From Limnohabitans sp. MORI2 (lineage in GTDB: Bacteria > Pseudomonadota > Gammaproteobacteria > Burkholderiales > Burkholderiaceae_C): a stretch of 64,000 nt of DNA. Below the pieces are notes generated by a model, which had not been told where the DNA came from, searched no databases, and saw nothing but the letters and a program-made list of their open reading frames with translations. Shown here piece after piece: positions 36,048 through 43,751 of this stretch. Each line of letters begins with the position of its first letter. The stretch's first letter is position 1. The position numbers were made by a program, and so were the translations under genes. Location: contig NZ_AP027058.1 of the NCBI RefSeq assembly GCF_027925025.1, positions 868,001-932,000 of the forward strand, written 5' to 3'.

Positions 36048-36327
36048 CTAAATTCTCCGTGTAGCGAAGAGACAAATGAAATCATCTATTGCACTCCAAG
36101 TGTGTTAAGAATCGTTAAATATCTTTTGTAAGTGCTTTGTGTGGCAAACATACACACGTAGCTAAAAAAAGTAACCTTGCGATACGAGCGATAGCTAAGT
36201 ACCCCAAGGGGGGCTTTTTCATTTGGTCCACCCCGTACCCCCATACCCCAATGATGTCGCGTCAATACCTGTAGTGAGCCAGCATTCACACCGTGCCGGC
36301 TGTATGTATCACTAACAGGAGTTGACT

Positions 36328-36489
36328 ATGAGCCGTAAACACTTCATCTTGATCGCACAAGCAATTCGCAACAACATCCCAGACCGAGAGTTGCGCCAAA
36401 TTCTGGCTGAGTCATTGGTTACTGGACTAGCTGCATGCAACCCAAACTTCAGTGCTTCTCGGTTTCTTGTTGCTGCAGTGGGGGAGTAA
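36328..36489 (+). CDS. Small phage/island-type protein (53 aa)
   Basis: A 53-codon gene with a strong ribosome site (AGGAG, 8 bases before ATG). It encodes MSRKHFILIAQAIRNNI, then DRELRQILAESLVTGLAACNPNFSASRFLVAAVGE. This layout (short helix, basic start, NPNF-S-RFL-AA end) matches a family of tiny proteins common in phages and integrative elements, function unknown. It is followed at once by a terminator. The 280 bases upstream (36048-36327) hold the promoter region shared with the zinc-knuckle gene; nothing else is clear there. Confidence 0.7.
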   Translation: MSRKHFILIAQAIRNNIPDRELRQILAESLVTGLAACNPNFSASRFLVAAVGE

Positions 36490-36508
36490 CGAAGTTAACC
36501 TTTACATT

Positions 36509-36533
36509 CGGCCCTTAGGGGCCGTTTGTCTTT
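36509..36533 (+). terminator. Terminator after the 53-aa island gene
   Basis: CGGCCC (36509-36514) and GGGCCG (36519-36524) pair around a 4-base loop, followed by a T-rich tail TTTGTCTTT. Confidence 0.7.
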
Positions 36534-36698
36534 GTGCGCTTACGGTTTTGCTAGACCTTATGATTCTTGATTGATGTAGCTGATATAAACTCAAAGTCCC
36601 GAAAGTGCTTCATAAGTGTTTGCGGGTATCAATTCGGGTAACGAGTTGAAGGAAATTTGCCAAGGTTGTCTTAGTTGTTGAGCTGTGACGGATGATGT

Positions 36699-36717
36699 GA
36701 ATCCCTCCGTTCCGCCA
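36699..36717 (+). repeat. attR: copy of the tRNA-Ser 3' end
   Basis: GAATCCCTCCGTTCCGCCA matches the last 20 bases of tRNA-Ser (25180-25199) except for one missing T. No tRNA 5' part precedes it, as expected for the distal end of a tRNA-inserted island. Confidence 0.82.
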
Positions 36718-36725
36718 AACCCTAA

Positions 36726-36760
36726 AACCCTGTGATGCATCGTGTCACAGGGTTTTTTTT
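36726..36760 (+). terminator. Probable original tRNA-Ser terminator, displaced by the island
   Basis: AACCCTGTGA (36726-36735) pairs fully with TCACAGGGTT (36745-36754), with eight T after it. It lies just beyond attR, so before insertion it would have followed the tRNA-Ser gene directly. Confidence 0.75.
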
Positions 36761-36930
36761 CAGTCTTTGTTTTTTGCATGAGTGATGGCAAAGGGCAGTA
36801 GTCCAAGCGGAAAAAAAATTGCGCCAATGTGCATGAAAACATCTGTTTGCATGAGAAAAAAGCCCAGTGCTGTCAATGTCAGACCATAGGGAACGAGTTT
36901 GCTCAGCCCAATATGCGGTAGTTTCTTCAT
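36760..36930 (-). CDS. Small two-helix membrane protein (56 aa)
   Basis: 56 residues: MKKLPHIGLSKLVPYG, a first hydrophobic helix LTLTALGFFLMQTDVF, then a second, MHIGAIFFPLGLLPFAI, and a Lys-rich tail THAKNKD. The two helices with a basic start and end are a typical small inner-membrane protein. It lies just outside attR and belongs to the chromosome. I do not know a function, and no ribosome site is strong. Confidence 0.5.
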   Translation of the reverse strand: MKKLPHIGLSKLVPYGLTLTALGFFLMQTDVFMHIGAIFFPLGLLPFAITHAKNKD

Positions 36931-37215
36931 TCGGTGATGGTAATGCTTGATCGGTTTGATGATGAAAAGTTAGTTAAGGTTGATCTAATTATGTGTAAGA
37001 CTTAAAAAGTAATCACTTTCTTTGTAAGTTTAAATTTGATAATTTGATAAATTCGAAATCTTAGTGATTCATTTGGCTGCTACTCAGTTAACAAATGGAC
37101 AGTTGATTTTTGTAAAGTAGTCATATTGATGGAATTGCAGGTTTAAATTGATAAATCTAACATTCGTGCAACAAAAGCAATTTTGCTGGATGTTGTTAGA
37201 TAAGGTCAATTACCT

Positions 37216-38310
37216 GTGTTCTCAGCTGCACGCATCACCCGTCAATGTGTTTCATGCCTCGGCTTGTTGTTGGCTGCAGCGACTGCTCAAGCGCAAGACA
37301 TGCCTTGGCATTTGGGTTCACTCAACAGCGCAGCGGCTCCTGCTGCCATTAATACAGCTGGTACCAAACCTGGCCCATATGAAGTGGTTGTGGCTGTGAT
37401 CGATGGTGGCGTGTTGCCAAATCATCCTAGTTTGTCTGGCCGACTACTGCCTGGTTATGACATGATGTCGTCGCCAAATAATTTAAAAGGTGGGCGTTCT
37501 ACAGATTTCGGCCCTGACGCCCGTGATGCTAAATGCGGCGAGCGTGTGGTATCTGGTACTTATCGTACACACGGTACTGAGGTGGCCAGCTTAATCGCAG
37601 GTAATGGTCGTGATGGTGTGATTGGTGTGAATCCCGCAGCCAAGATTCTGCCAATTCGCTTGTTTGGCTCATGTGCAATGACACGAGCTGACTTATTAGA
37701 TGCTATGGCGTGGGCTGGTGGCTTGCCGGTCGCTGGGGTTCCTGCTAACCCTTATCCTGCACGCATTATCAATTTGAGTTTTTCTGGTGGTAAGACTGTT
37801 TGCGGCGCTGATTTGCAAGGTTTGATCAGCCGATTAGCTCAAAAGAACATTTTTGTCGTTGCTGCAGTGGGTAATACATTCGGGAAAAAATTGGCAGAGC
37901 CTTCCAACTGTGAAGGAGTCATCTCAGTTGGTGCTGTGGACGCCGAAAACAATATCGAAAACTACTCAGCCTTAGATGCGCGTACAGTGATTTACGCTCC
38001 TGGCGGCGGTAAGGACTTAAGAGGTAACGCACCTTGGCACATTAATAAATTGAAAGTGGCGTCCTACGATGTTGACTTTAAAGGAGATGAGACACCCTTG
38101 GCGGCTGCACGCGCGATAGGCACAAGCTATGCTGCACCTTTGGTGTCTGGGTTCTTATCTTTGATTCTGTCTCAACGCCCAGATATGTCACCTGTACAGT
38201 TTCTGAGCGAATTGCCAAAGTACACCCGTCCAGTCAATCCTACTGACAAGTGTCCAGAATGCTCGCCCAAGGGCATAACAATGACGACGCTTTCTGTTTC
38301 TGCACGTTAG
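37216..38310 (+). CDS. Secreted S8 (subtilisin-like) serine protease with Cys-motif tail
   Basis: 364 residues from a GTG start. A signal peptide (about 1-27, ending ATAQAQ) precedes the peptidase domain. The catalytic triad is visible: Asp in VVAVIDGGV, His in YRTHGTEVASLIAG, Ser in GTSYAAPLVSG. NLSFSGGKTV and VVAAVGNTF complete the fold. The C-terminal segment 321-354 ends KCPECSPKG and is homologous to the tail of the truncated CHASE2 protein encoded at 40335. About 285 bases of AT-rich DNA upstream (36931-37215) have no gene I can support. Likely periplasmic or secreted. Confidence 0.88.
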   Translation: MFSAARITRQCVSCLGLLLAAATAQAQDMPWHLGSLNSAAAPAAINTAGTKPGPYEVVVAVIDGGVLPNHPSLSGRLLPGYDMMSSPNNLKGGRSTDFGPDARDAKCGERVVSGTYRTHGTEVASLIAGNGRDGVIGVNPAAKILPIRLFGSCAMTRADLLDAMAWAGGLPVAGVPANPYPARIINLSFSGGKTVCGADLQGLISRLAQKNIFVVAAVGNTFGKKLAEPSNCEGVISVGAVDAENNIENYSALDARTVIYAPGGGKDLRGNAPWHINKLKVASYDVDFKGDETPLAAARAIGTSYAAPLVSGFLSLILSQRPDMSPVQFLSELPKYTRPVNPTDKCPECSPKGITMTTLSVSAR

Positions 38311-38470
38311 TTTCTAAAAACCAACAATTCTCCAAGAACTTGTTTGAATAAATGCGAACTTTAATGTAGCATAAGGTATTCTTTTAGGTCGGTTTGACTT
38401 AACAAGATTTATCATTGTTCTTACAAATTGATTTCTAGAATTCATCGAAATCGATTGGTTTGGAGGATTT

Positions 38471-39865
38471 ATGAACAAAACGATTGTTAAGTCAATAGTT
38501 GCTGTATCTGGTATTGCTGGTGCGTTGGTTATCGCCTTTGTGCTTTTATTCGGTGCGATTCGTCACGCCATCATTGAAGACAATGAGGCATTGGTCCATT
38601 CAGTTGCTCAAAGCTTACTGCCCGCGTTGCTCGCTAATGATACGGAGCAAGTCGGTGCCTTATTGAAGGCCTTGGAGACCCATCCCGGGGTTCAATCTGC
38701 AGAGTTAATTAGTGCACAAGGTGCGTCAATCGCTAGCTACGCTCGTTCTGGCGAATCAACCGATCTTTCGGGCGCATCGTTTGAGCTGGCAGGCGTTGAT
38801 GATGGGCAACTTCATGTGATGGCGCCACTTACGTTTGACAGTTTGATCATTGCAAACTTGCACATCGCCGTTAATTTGTGGCCCACCTATCTGCGCATCA
38901 TGACTTGGGTTGGTCTTTTATTGATCCTACCCAGTGTCGTTTTTGTCATGGTCAAACAACTGCGACTCAAGCTTCGCTTTGAAGTCATCAAAAAGGGCGA
39001 TGGATCAGGAGGCAATGGAGAGGTCTTCAATCTGAACACCGCAATAAGTACGGCAATGAGCGATGCGGATATCAGTGTTGAATTTCAGCCAATACAGAGA
39101 ATGAGTGATGGAGGCCTCTTTGGCATGGAGGCAGTGGTCGCTTGGAGGCATCCATCAGGTCAAACATTCCATATTTCCCCTGCTGATTTTGTTGCAATGG
39201 CCAAGTTGCATGATGTCTGCTTTTCTTTTGATGAGTGGTTGCTCACGACGGCTTGTAAGCAAGCAGCAGAATGGCAACAGCAATATGGGCCATTGGTGTT
39301 AGCGATTCATCTCAGCGCCGCTCAATTCAGTGACTTGGAGTTTGCGCAGAGAGTTCGGATGATTTGTGCGCAAACACAATATCCCCATCAACTCTTGGAG
39401 TTGGAGGTTCGTGAATCTGTCATCAATAGCAAGACAAGGCCAGTTGATCAAAGTTTGGATGCGTTTTCAGCGCAAGGCTTGAGCATAACGATCAAAGATT
39501 TTGGACTATTGAATATCGCACAAGAGCTGTTGAATCTATCAGTTGTTAACAAGGTGAAATTGGATAGAAAATTGATCAGGCGAATCGCATGTGATGAAAC
39601 CATCGCCTTTTTTGTTCAATCACTCATCTCTAGCGCAGTCGCGAGTGATTTGCAGGTCACTGCGAGTGGAATTGAACAAAAAGATCAAAAAGATGCGCTC
39701 CAGAGAATGGGATGCAACTTAGGGCAAGGGCCATTTTTTAATCCGCCGCTTTCGGCTAAAGACTTCGATGCATTTCTAAAAACTCGCTCGTTTCAAACTT
39801 CAAATGGCTCTTTTGCGCAGTCGACCGCACTTGATTTACACGGTCTAGCCACAACAACCCGATAG
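38471..39865 (+). CDS. Membrane EAL-domain protein, probably catalytically inactive
   Basis: 464 residues. Two membrane helices (about 9-30 and 141-160) flank a periplasmic sensor of about 110 residues, followed by an EAL domain from about 190. Key residues are changed: the EAL motif reads EAV (LFGMEAVVAW), the metal-site Asn is His (LAIHLSAAQF), and DDFGTG is KDFGLLN. The Lys in VKLDRKLI and later Glu are kept. It therefore probably binds but does not cut cyclic di-GMP, or acts by protein contact. A strong GGAGG site precedes the ATG. It is flanked by the S8 protease and an opposite-strand operon. Confidence 0.85.
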   Translation: MNKTIVKSIVAVSGIAGALVIAFVLLFGAIRHAIIEDNEALVHSVAQSLLPALLANDTEQVGALLKALETHPGVQSAELISAQGASIASYARSGESTDLSGASFELAGVDDGQLHVMAPLTFDSLIIANLHIAVNLWPTYLRIMTWVGLLLILPSVVFVMVKQLRLKLRFEVIKKGDGSGGNGEVFNLNTAISTAMSDADISVEFQPIQRMSDGGLFGMEAVVAWRHPSGQTFHISPADFVAMAKLHDVCFSFDEWLLTTACKQAAEWQQQYGPLVLAIHLSAAQFSDLEFAQRVRMICAQTQYPHQLLELEVRESVINSKTRPVDQSLDAFSAQGLSITIKDFGLLNIAQELLNLSVVNKVKLDRKLIRRIACDETIAFFVQSLISSAVASDLQVTASGIEQKDQKDALQRMGCNLGQGPFFNPPLSAKDFDAFLKTRSFQTSNGSFAQSTALDLHGLATTTR

Positions 39866-39870
39866 CTCAT

Positions 39871-40338
39871 TTAGAAACAAGGTTGGATGTCATCAGTATT
39901 GGTTGGGGTCTGCAAATAACCTACGGCCGGAAAATGTTGCGTGATGCATTTGGCCATTTGAAGTTCATTCTCGACAGGGTAAAGATTGCTTTGAATGATG
40001 GAGCTTTTACGAGCTAATGCTTGAATGGTTGTGGTTTGCAATCCGAGAGAGGTTAGTGCTGCCGCTGTCATCGCTCTGTCACTGAGCGAAAAACAGGCCG
40101 ATAAGGGAATGCCGCTAACACGAACTGGGACCCCTGAGTAAATATCAATCAAATCATTGATCGATACACCAATCACATTCGTGGATGCGTTGATTGTGGC
40201 AATTGAAAAATCATTTTCTTTGGTCACAACAGCGTTGTTTTGTGCTGTCTCTTGGCCGTTTCGTGAGCAATGCCAGACCGGTTGCGCCCAACAAGACATG
40301 TACCCCAAAGCAACAGAGAAAACTAGGATGCGCTTCAC
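39871..40338 (-). CDS. Small secreted protein, weakly like phosphate-binding-type domains
   Basis: 155 residues from a GTG that overlaps the CHASE2 gene stop (GTGA). A signal peptide (about 1-19, ending SCWAQ) leads to a domain with NVIGVSINDLIDIYSGVPVRVSGIPLSACF and a C-terminal VGYLQ. This faintly resembles small PstS-type proteins, in which a DLxxIYxG turn is common. That link is weak and the role is unknown. It is the last gene of the regulator-FecR-CHASE2 operon. Confidence 0.55.
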   Translation of the reverse strand: MKRILVFSVALGYMSCWAQPVWHCSRNGQETAQNNAVVTKENDFSIATINASTNVIGVSINDLIDIYSGVPVRVSGIPLSACFSLSDRAMTAAALTSLGLQTTTIQALARKSSIIQSNLYPVENELQMAKCITQHFPAVGYLQTPTNTDDIQPCF

Positions 40339-40934
40339 GGCCGTGCTATGCCGGCATTGGCCGCCAGTCCTTTGGGTAAGCACTCTGCGCACTTTTCATG
40401 CGGTGCAACTTGGCGTAAAAATTTTGGTAATTCCTTGAATAAGTCTGATGGTTTTTTGTCAGGGTTATGAGAGAGTGTGGCGGCCTCAGCCAGTGGAGAT
40501 ACTGGTGGCGTCGGACGCCATTCCATGGGCGCGTGCTCTGAAGGTTGAAATGCAATTGGTAAGACGCTTCGATGCTTTTTAAGTGCTACCGCCAGTTCCT
40601 CATCATCTCTTGTTGCGTCAAGAAATAACAGGTCGAATCCAATCGATTTAGGACGGCAGCAAGCGTCGTCAAGTTGATCTAATAGTTGGGTGTATTTGTT
40701 GCGCGCAAGAGGCCAACCTCCGAGTTCTTCAAGTGATTGATCGTCGACTGCAATGATCACGATGTTGTGAGTTGGACGGAATCCTTGAAGCCGCATCAGG
40801 TGGTCATACAGCACGTTACTTAATGGCTGTGTAACCCCAAAAAAAATCAACGAGGCGAGCAGCACTACCGCAATGAGTGCAGTGGCTCGCCACTCGATGT
40901 GCAAGCGTCTCTTGCGTTGTTTATGATCTTTCAA
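40335..40934 (-). CDS. Truncated CHASE2-domain protein with an S8-protease-like tail
   Basis: 199 residues. One membrane helix (about 18-36) precedes a partial CHASE2 sensor (LYDHLMRLQGFRPTHNIVIIAVDDQSLEELGGWPLARNKYTQLLDQLDDACCRPKSIGFDLLFLD). Normal CHASE2 proteins continue for about 200 further residues and end in three helices and a cyclase, kinase or GGDEF domain; all of these are missing. Residues 157-190 (ending KCAECLPKG) instead match the tail of the S8 protease at 37216. It overlaps both neighbours by 4 bases, so it is still translated. Probably a chimera. Confidence 0.75.
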   Translation of the reverse strand: MKDHKQRKRRLHIEWRATALIAVVLLASLIFFGVTQPLSNVLYDHLMRLQGFRPTHNIVIIAVDDQSLEELGGWPLARNKYTQLLDQLDDACCRPKSIGFDLLFLDATRDDEELAVALKKHRSVLPIAFQPSEHAPMEWRPTPPVSPLAEAATLSHNPDKKPSDLFKELPKFLRQVAPHEKCAECLPKGLAANAGIARP

Positions 40935-42256
40935 GGTGTGGAAGCTGTCAGTGTGAAGAGGTCAAAGGCCCCTGATTGCTTAGTCAGGGCGGGATTGAGT
41001 CCTTCACGCATTGTTGTGTATGACATGGTCCAGGTGTAGCGACCCGAGGGTAGTCCTTCGATGGTGAATTGACCATTGTGCGACTGAAGCTTCTTGGTTG
41101 ATACGAGTTCTTGTGTACCGCTTTGAGCGTGACGAATCAAGGAAAACGTGATCGTTGTGCCTTCGGTTTTGGGCGTGTTAAATGTTGCTCTACAGCGTGC
41201 TGATTTCACTTCATTCACCGTGAAGCAAAATCCGTACTGTTGCAAAGGCCCCATGAGCCCAGCTTTTGAAACGGATGCTAGTTGATAAAAAAAAGCATCT
41301 TTGTTCAGAGGTGGGGTTTTAATCTGTGTGATCTGCGCTGCTTTCTGTAAGCGCTCACCAAGCAGGTTGACATGCTGTCCGCTTGTGATTGTGTAATGAT
41401 TTGCCAGTTGCACAGGGGTGAATTGAAGGTCGTAAATCTCCTCGTTTGCGTTAATGCGTTCTGCCTTTTTAAATTCAGGTGCATCTAAAAGGTTTTCAAC
41501 TGGTAACGCTTTGCCTGAGTTGTCAAAGGTTATCCCCTGTCCTTTGCTGACAGGTTTCGCCTCATCGTCGTTCTGCCCTTTAGCGCTCACAACGCCTGCC
41601 AGTACTTCGACTTGTCCAGTTTGTTCGGTTGTTTCATATCCAACGCGAAATTCGGTTCCTCTCACGCCAGTCATCGATAGCGGGGTTCGAACTTCGAAAG
41701 GGGTTGTTTGTGCTCGTCCTTTGAAAACATCGAGTTCTACCCTGCCTTTGATGAGATCTAATTGAACTTCAGGGGTTGTTTCGATCGCATTTTTTCTGAG
41801 AATGGCAATTTTGATGGCAGCACTGGAGGGTAGTCGAAGTGTTGAACCATCTTCGAGTTGCATCGCTGAATGACATTCAGCGGGAATGTCAATGATTGCA
41901 CCTTCCCTAAGGATGCTGCCAATTTGAATCTGTTTTGGGGGTACTCCGGCACGAATCGACTGAGCGCAATTGAGTGCAATCACGGTGGCTTGCGATGGGC
42001 TTTGTTTGACCGCACTTCTAGGAATTTTTAGTACTTCCCCTTCGGGAAGTAAGTTGATGTTTCGTAAGTGGTTTAAGCTGCGAATGAATTCAAGATCAGT
42101 AGATTGCTTCAGGTATTTTCTTGAAAGTTTAATGAGCGTATCGCCGCGCTTAATTTTGTAAAAAATTAGCGGTAATCCTTTCTCAGCATCAGATGCTTGG
42201 CTCAATGTTGGGATGCATAAAAAACAAAGCAGTAGCAAGCTACAAAACTTATGCAT
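40931..42256 (-). CDS. Exported FecR-domain protein with LysM motif
   Basis: 441 residues from the ATG at 42256, which follows TGAGGAA and overlaps the response-regulator stop by 8 bases; a TTG at 42271 is also possible. After a signal peptide (ending TLSQAS) comes a LysM-like repeat (IFYKIKRGDTLIKLSRKYLK, to LPEGEVLKIP), a FecR domain (about 130-225: LEDGSTLRLPSSAAIKI, RTPLSMTGVRGTEFRVGY) and two Ig-like C-terminal domains. LysM suggests peptidoglycan contact. FecR proteins of this type usually pair with a CHASE2 sensor, as here. Confidence 0.82.
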   Translation of the reverse strand: MHKFCSLLLLCFLCIPTLSQASDAEKGLPLIFYKIKRGDTLIKLSRKYLKQSTDLEFIRSLNHLRNINLLPEGEVLKIPRSAVKQSPSQATVIALNCAQSIRAGVPPKQIQIGSILREGAIIDIPAECHSAMQLEDGSTLRLPSSAAIKIAILRKNAIETTPEVQLDLIKGRVELDVFKGRAQTTPFEVRTPLSMTGVRGTEFRVGYETTEQTGQVEVLAGVVSAKGQNDDEAKPVSKGQGITFDNSGKALPVENLLDAPEFKKAERINANEEIYDLQFTPVQLANHYTITSGQHVNLLGERLQKAAQITQIKTPPLNKDAFFYQLASVSKAGLMGPLQQYGFCFTVNEVKSARCRATFNTPKTEGTTITFSLIRHAQSGTQELVSTKKLQSHNGQFTIEGLPSGRYTWTMSYTTMREGLNPALTKQSGAFDLFTLTASTP

Positions 42257-42956
42257 CTCTATGTTCCTCAACAGCCATCAACCTGTATCCGAATCCATAA
42301 ATCGGTTTGAGTCTCAATTTAGGAGATGTTGCAGCTAGATCTAGTTTCTTTCTCAGCCATGAAATGTGGACATCCAAGGACCGAGAGAGCGCATCGCCGC
42401 CGCCGCCCCAAACCTCTTGCATGAGTCGGTCTCTGGAAATCGCGCGTTCATGATTTTCGAAAAGAAACATGGCTAACTTGAATTCTTTTTCTGAAAGATT
42501 GACGCTTAAGTCTTCAAATTCGACGGTGTTAGACAATTGATTAAATTTATAACCGAGTAGATTCCGGATGATGTCTTGGTTGTTTCTCTCGGGGTATGTG
42601 CGTCGAATGAGGGCGTTGATTCGAGCCAAAAACTCCTGCGGTCGTACGGGCTTGGTGCAATAGTCATCAGCTCCTGCGTTGAGGGCTTCGGTTATATCTT
42701 GTTCATCTGTCTTACTGGTCAGAAAAAGCACGGGCTCTTTGAGTCCTCGTATTTCGCGAATATGTTTGAGCACCTCAATGCCGGATACGCGCGGGACCCT
42801 CCAGTCCAACACATACAAGTCAATCGTGTCACGTCCGATGGCTTTAATCATGTCGGCGCCATTGCTAAATGTGTTGGTTGTGTGGCCGGCTTTTTCCAGT
42901 ATTTCGCAGACGTATTGAGCCAGTTGAGGTTCGTCTTCTAAGAGTCCGATGTACAT
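42249..42956 (-). CDS. OmpR-family response regulator
   Basis: 235 residues. The receiver domain has the acidic pair in GLLEDEP, the phospho-Asp in YVLDWRVPRVSGI (about residue 52), the Thr in LFLTSKT and Lys in CTKPVRPQEFL. A winged-helix domain follows from about 140 (VNLSEKEFKLAMFLFENHERAISRDRLMQEVWG, then LDVHISWLRKKLDL). There is no partner histidine kinase in the operon; the CHASE2 and FecR proteins are the likely sensory side. It is divergent from the bactofilin genes. Confidence 0.92.
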   Translation of the reverse strand: MYIGLLEDEPQLAQYVCEILEKAGHTTNTFSNGADMIKAIGRDTIDLYVLDWRVPRVSGIEVLKHIREIRGLKEPVLFLTSKTDEQDITEALNAGADDYCTKPVRPQEFLARINALIRRTYPERNNQDIIRNLLGYKFNQLSNTVEFEDLSVNLSEKEFKLAMFLFENHERAISRDRLMQEVWGGGGDALSRSLDVHISWLRKKLDLAATSPKLRLKPIYGFGYRLMAVEEHRDA

Positions 42957-43368
42957 AGTTGCAGGTCAATTTAGAAAGTTGCGATCGCAGTTTTCAAGTG
43001 TTTCGTAAAAATCATGCCAACAAATCCAATTGCTGCAAACGCTTCGGGATCGCGAAGGCGCAATGGATTCGCCTGCCACACCAGTCATGATGAAAGTGTT
43101 ATGCATGATGAAGGTTTATTAATGTCGCATGATGTTAGCGAAAGCTTTGTCTTGGGCGTGAAACTTTCAAGCGCCCCTTGCTCAAGTATCAGGTTGTGTC
43201 GATATGAGCCTTATACGCGTATCCAGATGAGAAGGTGTTAGGAAGAACATTCAAAAAATTCGCTAAGTAGTTGCATTGAAAGAATTTTTTTTACAAATAA
43301 ACAACAAAAAATTGCAAAAAATGTAGTTTTTGTGGGTTTGTTTGCTAAGATTAATGCAAGGAGTCCAT
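42957..43368. other. Intergenic region between response regulator and bactofilin
   Basis: 412 bases with no gene I can support; the short reading at 43014-43241 has no ribosome site and unusual composition. The distal part (about 43240-43360) is very AT-rich and should hold the bactofilin promoter, ending with AAGGAG before the ATG. This span may also carry the divergent promoter of the response regulator. Confidence 0.5.
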
Positions 43369-43740
43369 ATGTCTAATCAATCTGATTCACTCGAAAGTGT
43401 TGTTATCGGTGACGGCGTTGTCGTCAAAGGTACATTTACAGTCCCATCAAAAGCCATCATCAATGGCGTGATTGAGGGGGATTTAACGGCAGAAGAGGTC
43501 TTGATTGGCCCTACTGGCAAGATTACAGGGCGAGTTTCGGCCAAAGTCATCGATGTGCGTGGTCAATTGCACAACACCATTATTTCTGAGAAGAGCCTGA
43601 TTGTTCGCTCCACGGGCAAGATCGCAGGCAAAGTTCAATACTCTGAGATTGAAATAGAAAAAGGTGGCGAAATCGAGGGTACTTTGAGTCAAGATGCTAA
43701 CGGCCCAGCGATGAATGTAGGCTCGTCTGCGGCGGCTTAA
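43369..43740 (+). CDS. Bactofilin A
   Basis: 123 residues from the ATG at 43369 (AAGGAG 5 bases upstream). The right-handed beta-helix of bactofilins is clear from regular repeats: VVIGDGVVVKGTFTVPSKAIINGVIEGDLTAEEVLIGPTGKITGRVSAKVIDVRGQLHNTIISEKSLIVRSTGKIAGKVQYSEIEIEKGGEIEGTL in six-residue strands. Bactofilins form polymers at the membrane and often recruit peptidoglycan enzymes. It is 11 bases before the M23 gene. Confidence 0.93.
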   Translation: MSNQSDSLESVVIGDGVVVKGTFTVPSKAIINGVIEGDLTAEEVLIGPTGKITGRVSAKVIDVRGQLHNTIISEKSLIVRSTGKIAGKVQYSEIEIEKGGEIEGTLSQDANGPAMNVGSSAAA

Positions 43741-43751
43741 TCTACTAGTTT

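Larger units (their letters stand above)
25180..36717. mobile_element. 11.5-kb tRNA-Ser-inserted genomic island with satellite-like replication genes
   Basis: Bounded by the tRNA-Ser 3' end and its imperfect copy at 36699. It carries a P4-type integrase next to attL, a plus-strand replication block (27266-30619) and a minus-strand recombinase/ParB block (31733-36047), plus a small phage-style protein at the right end. No capsid, tail, relaxase or transfer genes are present, so it would need a helper for spread. The left half is close to the host in base composition while 31.7-36.0 kb is clearly AT-rich, so the island looks like a composite. Confidence 0.85.

Noticed and set aside
25180..36717. 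A complete prophage or conjugative element
   Set aside because: No capsid, portal, tail, lysis, relaxase or secretion genes are present.
36591..36842. 83-codon minus-strand frame spanning attR
   Set aside because: It crosses the island junction and a terminator, and the better supported 56-aa gene overlaps it in another frame.
43014..43241. 75-codon open frame before bactofilin A
   Set aside because: No ribosome site, odd composition and no recognisable pattern; probably chance in a regulatory region.
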